The notes below the pieces were generated by a model. The model did no database searches and had not been told where the DNA came from. It saw nothing but the letters and a program-made list of their open reading frames with translations. A program made the translations under genes and the position numbers. Below are positions 34,262 through 38,357 of a DNA stretch of 38,357 nucleotides, one piece after another (the first letter of the stretch is position 1; each line of letters begins with the position of its first letter). The DNA comes from a virus: positions 1 to 38,357 of the IMG/VR virus record IMGVR_UViG_3300044801_000070; one strand, given 5' to 3'.

Positions 34262-35662
34262 TCAGAATCCAACGCCGATCCCCCATCCCCCACCAATACC
34301 TGTTCCTGTATTCGTTGAATTAAACAATGTTATATTAGGGATAGTAATTTCTTCCACAGCCTGACGCTCTAACACAAGCGCTTCCTGACGTTTAAAGCCT
34401 TCTTGAAGATTGGCCACACCATCCATGTCTTGACGATCTCTAAGGATCTCGCAAGCTGCCCCATAGGCAATATATTGGCCCCATTGGTTAAGCGTAGGGT
34501 GATCCGTTGTCATCATGAATTGAGAAGGCGTTAAGAAAGATTCAACTTCAACGAGGTAAACGTTATCTGGAACAGGTCGGATCGTGATTTCATTATTCCA
34601 ATACAAAAGATTATATGGCCGGCCAGGGTTATAGGTTGCAGCCCAAATGTTGAGTTGTGTTCCAGGCATTAAAGAAACAGGCAGATTTAAATCTATCTGA
34701 GTTGTTACGTAATTTACAGTACCACAAAATTGATGTGTTAAAGTCGTAGGTGGATAAGTACTATAAGGCGGATTTGCATTATTTGTTCCGCCGAGTGGTG
34801 AAAGTGCCGGAATGGCAGGTTTTTGATTATTTAGTGCATCTAGATAAACGTTATCGCCGACGTTGTTTGTATTCAAAAATAACAGTTGGCCATTTGTCGT
34901 ATTGCTTCCAATTCCATAGGAATTCGTAACTGCCCCACCATCGTCTATGATTCGAATAGGTTTTCCATTTATATCAATGCCACCAATGATAAGCTGAGTG
35001 CTTAAAATACCAAAATTAGTAGCAGGAAATGGGTTAACATTATTTCCAAAAAGGATAAAAGATGTACTCGTGCTTGTCGTTATCCATGTGCCACCGGAAA
35101 CATAAGCGCCATATGCTGTATTATCAATCCCATTCAAAGTAAATTCATTAGTATTAACAACAGTTATCGTATAAACATTTCCATTTAGTTGAGTCATCCC
35201 TACAACATTATTGATAAGGATTTGTGTGCCTGTTACTAGATTGTGATTAGGGCTAGTGATCTGCGTTGGATTTGTCGGTTGTGCAATCCCTGTAATCGTT
35301 CCAGAAATGGTTAACATTGATTGCTGAAATTGAGTCGGATATCTAGGATAGAGATTGTAAAGCTGATCGCGATTCTTAAAGAAATTACCTTGAATCCCTT
35401 CAAAATAAACTGGGGCGCGAAAGCCTTGATTATTGTTTATGTCTACAGGATAGCGATCAACGTTAGGAATTGTTAAGAATTTGTAAACGCTTCGCTGCTG
35501 GTCGATTTTGATAGCATATGGGAAATCCTGAGAATAGAAACGATTAACTGCATCTTGGATGTCTGCGCTAGTCAAAGCCGCTTCAGAAGCTGAAGCAGTC
35601 AGCCTACGTACTTTTTTTTCTATAAATGTGTATGTGCTATCTGCTTGAGCGACTGAAGACAT
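34262..35662 (-). CDS. Head-tail adaptor-like protein with FCCH-like insert
   Basis: 466 residues. Helical N-terminus (ALTSADIQDAVNRFYSQDFPYAIK) and C-terminal helical region (WGQYIAYGAACEILRDRQDMDGVANLQEGFKRQE minus ends) match podovirus adaptor/tubular A proteins. Between them (about 125-200) sits a beta insert, TSPNHNLVTGTQILINNV...VVNTNEFTL...SGGTW, the repeat type found in ubiquitin-E1 FCCH-like phage domains. It links portal and hub. Confidence 0.68.
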   Translation of the reverse strand: MSSVAQADSTYTFIEKKVRRLTASASEAALTSADIQDAVNRFYSQDFPYAIKIDQQRSVYKFLTIPNVDRYPVDINNNQGFRAPVYFEGIQGNFFKNRDQLYNLYPRYPTQFQQSMLTISGTITGIAQPTNPTQITSPNHNLVTGTQILINNVVGMTQLNGNVYTITVVNTNEFTLNGIDNTAYGAYVSGGTWITTSTSTSFILFGNNVNPFPATNFGILSTQLIIGGIDINGKPIRIIDDGGAVTNSYGIGSNTTNGQLLFLNTNNVGDNVYLDALNNQKPAIPALSPLGGTNNANPPYSTYPPTTLTHQFCGTVNYVTTQIDLNLPVSLMPGTQLNIWAATYNPGRPYNLLYWNNEITIRPVPDNVYLVEVESFLTPSQFMMTTDHPTLNQWGQYIAYGAACEILRDRQDMDGVANLQEGFKRQEALVLERQAVEEITIPNITLFNSTNTGTGIGGGWGIGVGF

Positions 35663-35687
35663 CTAAAACCAGCTTTACATTGAAAGT

Positions 35688-36119
35688 TTAGAAACCCTGC
35701 GCACTAGCAAACTTGTGCAACCATTCCCCATCCTCATCTTTATCTAATGGGCTTTCGTCTTTTTTAACTGGCTCACCGTCGATGCTGACAAGTCCGCTTC
35801 TTTTTTTCATGTGCTTGTTTTTGTCATTCACTTCTTTGACAAGGCCGAGAGGGATCTCATAAACTTTTCCTGGGATGAAATGCCAGATTTGAATTGGATC
35901 TCCTGCGTATTTGCAATAAGGTTTTGTCAAACGTTCATGCTTTCCGCGCGAATTCAAATATTCAACTTTTACAAGCTTGGCATCTTCTTTCTTCTCTTTT
36001 TCAAGTTTAGTTTTGATATGAGGGGCCATTGCTTTAAATCCATCATCGGGAACGCTGTTTGTCAGTGTGTTGATTAGACCGTGCATTTCGCCCGATGCTG
36101 TCACTAGTGTAAGAGTCAT
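35688..36119 (-). CDS. Minor head protein, unknown
   Basis: 143 residues. A helical, charged N-terminal part precedes PIQIWHFIPGKVYEIPLGLVKEVN, a short beta domain, then a Lys/Asp-rich end. TAGGAG lies upstream. Position between capsid-proximal genes and the adaptor suggests a head-completion role. Confidence 0.6.
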   Translation of the reverse strand: MTLTLVTASGEMHGLINTLTNSVPDDGFKAMAPHIKTKLEKEKKEDAKLVKVEYLNSRGKHERLTKPYCKYAGDPIQIWHFIPGKVYEIPLGLVKEVNDKNKHMKKRSGLVSIDGEPVKKDESPLDKDEDGEWLHKFASAQGF

Positions 36120-36127
36120 GTTTTCTC

Positions 36128-36511
36128 CTAATTTCCTATGTTGTTCAAACTTTGAAAGGGCACAAAATCAGTATTATTATTGTACTGTAAGTTTCTCGAT
36201 CCAGCGGGTGCCATGCTGGCCGGAGTCTCACTGCTTGAAATCGCATAGATGAAAGGATCAAAATTCAATGAATTTACATTCACAGTGAAATTTAAGCCGT
36301 TGACCTGCGTGATTTGGCAAGTTAAATTGTTCGCTTGATACATCCCCCATGTTCGCGGCACTAGCAAACGTACATTCTGTCCTGCGATATACGTATTTGC
36401 GCCAGAAGGGGGCACGGTTGCGGTTATAACCATCGGGTTGGCATTAGTCATGGCTGTAATAAGTAAAGTGCTTGGCGTGGCGATTACAGGCGGTAGATAT
36501 TGATTTACCAT
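36128..36511 (-). CDS. Beta-domain head protein, related to part of the next upstream gene
   Basis: 127 residues. NTYIAGQNVRLLVPRTWGMYQANNLTCQITQVNGLNFTVNVNSLNFDPF closely parallels a segment of the 345-residue protein upstream (QYVVGQKIEFLIPGSFGMVQLNNF...ITAVTDYTFTINVNTSGFTAF). Probably a decoration or adhesion Ig-like module. GAGG is four bases upstream; a terminator-like hairpin lies just before. Confidence 0.62.
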   Translation of the reverse strand: MVNQYLPPVIATPSTLLITAMTNANPMVITATVPPSGANTYIAGQNVRLLVPRTWGMYQANNLTCQITQVNGLNFTVNVNSLNFDPFIYAISSSETPASMAPAGSRNLQYNNNTDFVPFQSLNNIGN

Positions 36512-36514
36512 TAA

Positions 36515-36552
36515 GCCTCAAAATAAGGAGGGGGACAAAATGTCCTCCCCCT
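36515..36552 (-). terminator. Leftward hairpin with U-rich tail between two head genes
   Basis: AGGAGGGGGACA (36526-36537) pairs with TGTCCTCCCCCT (36541-36552) over 12 positions with one mismatch and one G-U, loop AAA. Read leftward it is followed by TTATTTTG. It probably stops a share of transcripts after the abundant capsid and head-protein genes. Confidence 0.65.
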
Positions 36553-36560
36553 AATTATTA

Positions 36561-37598
36561 TTATGAAGGAATTGGCGCGTTTATCGTGCCGGTTTCCATC
36601 TTGTAGCATTGCCATGCAATCACATCACTAGCTGACCCGCCAGGGCTTAAAAGTCCTGCTGGTACGTACATATAAGGGATGAATTGTCCAGTATGGAATG
36701 GGACGTACTGGAAATTATACCCTGTTTGAACACCTGTTACGCTATTATACTGAGTTGACTGACCCGCTGAGGAAACAGTCGCGAACAGTTGAGATGTAGG
36801 CGATGAAGCGCTCGTTGGGAAAGCAAATGCAGTAAATCCGCTAGTATTTACGTTGATAGTAAATGTGTAATCCGTCACTGCCGTAATTACTGGAGGCTTA
36901 TTGCTTGGTAGGTTGAAATTGTTCAACTGAACCATGCCAAAAGAACCAGGAATTAAGAATTCAATTTTCTGACCGACAACATATTGGTGTTTTTCAGATA
37001 CAGTCACAACGCCTTGCGTGGCTTGTGTGATCCCTGTGACATACAAGAATCTAGGCTCTACCGGCATTAGTTTAGAAACACGTCTAACTTGAAACGCTGT
37101 TGCTGCCGATCCAGGAGCGTTAAGACCAAGCAACGTAAATTGCGAGCCGGTAACACTTGAAATCGTAAAGCTCATTCCCGAGTACATAAGCGCGCCAACC
37201 GAATTATAGATGGTGACTACATCACCTTCGCTATAAGTGTTCGTTACGCTTGCAACTGCTGGAGTATTGTTAGTAATCGTTGTCCCTGTCAACGCTGCTT
37301 CCGGTTGAGGAAATGCATTAACATAAGTGAAACCTGCTGACGCGGTAGAGGTCGAAAAGAAATCCATGTTGATAGCGCTAGTACTATTAGTTTTAACCCA
37401 ACGAATGCCATCGTTAGCATTCATCAGTCCGCCGTTATAGTATTCTCCGCCGACGCAGCGACCTGTTGCGTTAGTAGTAGCCATTTGCGTTAGGTTTACT
37501 GTTTTAAAGTAGTCCATACCACTTGGCAAAGGGATAATCTGAGCTACGGCAGTGGCCGGCTGAATGAAAGTCCCTTGAGTAACAATTGTAAAAGCCAT
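36561..37598 (-). CDS. Capsid-adjacent structural protein (decoration or head fibre)
   Basis: 345 residues, beta-rich, Thr/Ala/Val-rich, no Cys motif. Starts MAFTIVTQGTFIQPATAVAQIIPLPSG cut short; an FCCH-like beta module lies at about 180-260. TAGGAG ten bases upstream. The first gene after the capsid gene and before a terminator, so made in large amount; probably a decoration or head protein. Not assignable to a named family by eye. Confidence 0.65.
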   Translation of the reverse strand: MAFTIVTQGTFIQPATAVAQIIPLPSGMDYFKTVNLTQMATTNATGRCVGGEYYNGGLMNANDGIRWVKTNSTSAINMDFFSTSTASAGFTYVNAFPQPEAALTGTTITNNTPAVASVTNTYSEGDVVTIYNSVGALMYSGMSFTISSVTGSQFTLLGLNAPGSAATAFQVRRVSKLMPVEPRFLYVTGITQATQGVVTVSEKHQYVVGQKIEFLIPGSFGMVQLNNFNLPSNKPPVITAVTDYTFTINVNTSGFTAFAFPTSASSPTSQLFATVSSAGQSTQYNSVTGVQTGYNFQYVPFHTGQFIPYMYVPAGLLSPGGSASDVIAWQCYKMETGTINAPIPS

Positions 37599-37612
37599 GA
37601 TATTTTCTCCTA

Positions 37613-38357
37613 TTAGCTTGGGCTAAATGTAGTAACGTTCAGACCCGAGATCCAGTTTTGATTAGTGATCGCGCGAGCAATCGCAAATTTCGCATATAAC
37701 TGACTATTTTGAGCTACAGAAGAAACCACCCATGGCGGACGATAGCCAATTACTGCTGTATAGTTGTTTTGCTCTACTTTTGCGGCAGCTTCTAGGCCGT
37801 ACATAGGGATCGTGTAGATCGTATTCCCTTTTGTAGATACGCCAGGAGTACGAGCCGCTTTGCTAGATACAAAGAAACGGAAACGAGAGATAGAGCAATA
37901 TTCTTCCGGTCTGATCCCTTCTTGCGTTGGGTATGCTGATTTCAGCAATACGCCTTGCACTTTCTGGAGATCGTTTGTCAAATTTGTACTTGCTAGCGCA
38001 ATGAAGGCATCACGAACGCCACCGGTCGAAAATTTTAGCGTGGCTTCCAAATTTGTAAGCATGGAGCGTGCATCATTACCTAAGAGGATCGTTTCGATGT
38101 TATTGACGTCGTTCAAAGAAATATTACTAGGAGAATCGCCGTTTAAGCCCCCAGTGGCGTTTATATAACTAACGCTCGAGCTGAAAAGGTCTCTCATCAA
38201 AAGATCTTCCTTTTCTCTTAACCATTGTCCAAGTAATGCAGTGAATTTAGTTAACGTTTTGCTATTTTCCCACAAAACTACTTGCTCGTTAGTTACAATT
38301 GACTTCGCATATATCTCCATAGTTGCATCAATATCCGAACGGACTGGGACTTCAGAT
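37613..38357 (-). CDS. Major capsid protein, C-terminal part (crosses the genome join)
   Basis: This part continues the frame that starts at 351 and encodes residues 118-322 (and repeats the last 42 codons of the left copy because of the 127-bp overlap). Visible stretches are LTKFTALLGQWLREKEDLLMRDL, a helix of the kind seen in the HK97-fold spine, YTAVIGYRPPWVVSS and the C-terminal SGLNVTTFSPS. It is followed 14 bases later by the next head gene. Confidence 0.82.
   Translation of the reverse strand, partial: SEVPVRSDIDATMEIYAKSIVTNEQVVLWENSKTLTKFTALLGQWLREKEDLLMRDLFSSSVSYINATGGLNGDSPSNISLNDVNNIETILLGNDARSMLTNLEATLKFSTGGVRDAFIALASTNLTNDLQKVQGVLLKSAYPTQEGIRPEEYCSISRFRFFVSSKAARTPGVSTKGNTIYTIPMYGLEAAAKVEQNNYTAVIGYRPPWVVSSVAQNSQLYAKFAIARAITNQNWISGLNVTTFSPS
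38231..38357. repeat. Right copy of the 127-bp terminal direct repeat
   Basis: Identical to bases 1-127; see that entry. Both copies lie inside the capsid gene. Confidence 0.93.

Noticed and set aside
1-38357. Integrase, toxin-antitoxin, retron, DNA polymerase or known endolysin
   Set aside because: Searched by eye for their motifs in all listed proteins and found none; absence by eye is not proof.

Overview
The window is a complete tailed-phage genome assembled as a circle. The first 127 bases are repeated exactly as the last 127 (38231-38357), so the unique genome is 38,230 bp and the major capsid gene runs across the join. Short-tail (podovirus-like) morphology is inferred: there is a portal, a scaffold, a capsid protein, adaptor and hub-like proteins, candidate ejection proteins and several fibres, and no sheath, tube or tape-measure gene. 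GC is low (about 40% by eye). Most genes have strong AGGAGG-type ribosome sites and many overlap as ATGA or TAATG. The host is probably a Gram-negative bacterium (small lipoprotein, sigma70-like promoters), but the sequence does not name it. No integrase, DNA polymerase, RNA polymerase or endolysin was recognised.

Layout. (1) Late leftward operon: a promoter at 7239-7267 reads terS, terL, portal, a set of tiny Lys-rich proteins, an unknown 202-residue protein, scaffold and capsid. It crosses the join and continues from 38357 down to 19052 through head-completion, adaptor, hub, ejection and fibre genes, and meets U-tract hairpins at 19004-19036 and 18622-18652. (2) A two-gene rightward operon at 7433-7884 diverges from the packaging promoter behind a structured leader. 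(3) Leftward early/replication region, 15087 down to 7873: Cro-like regulator, replication initiator with internal iterons, RusA-like resolvase, a Lar-like protein and many tiny Cys-rich proteins. (4) Rightward early region, 15209 to 19044: RecT-like annealing protein, YqaJ-type exonuclease, HNH endonuclease and DUF551-type proteins. (5) Small rightward genes set inside leftward regions: an RNA polymerase alpha-CTD-like protein at 1277-1564, a pair at 11339-11756, a membrane peptide at 14728, and a three-gene membrane cassette at 25942-26531 behind a near-consensus promoter.

How it fits together. The divergent control region around 15090-15160 looks like a CI/Cro-type switch between replication (left) and recombination (right). 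The initiator gene carries three 23-bp palindromic iterons, a candidate origin. Just upstream of its start, a run of hairpins ending in a rightward intrinsic terminator resembles lambda OOP RNA in position and orientation. The RecT-like/YqaJ pair plus RusA would make and resolve recombination intermediates, and TerS/TerL then package DNA into the scaffold-built procapsid.

Most notable for follow-up: the antisense alpha-CTD-like gene sharing a palindromic Shine-Dalgarno site with the scaffold gene; the structured RNA beside the origin; the leader at 7333-7432 that can pair with its own ribosome site; two HNH genes with matching SD-sequestering leaders; a probable frameshifted gene at 2037-2316; and a 110-nt tRNA-like element with perfect acceptor and T arms but no anticodon arm. 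Readings were made by eye; no homology search or folding program was run.
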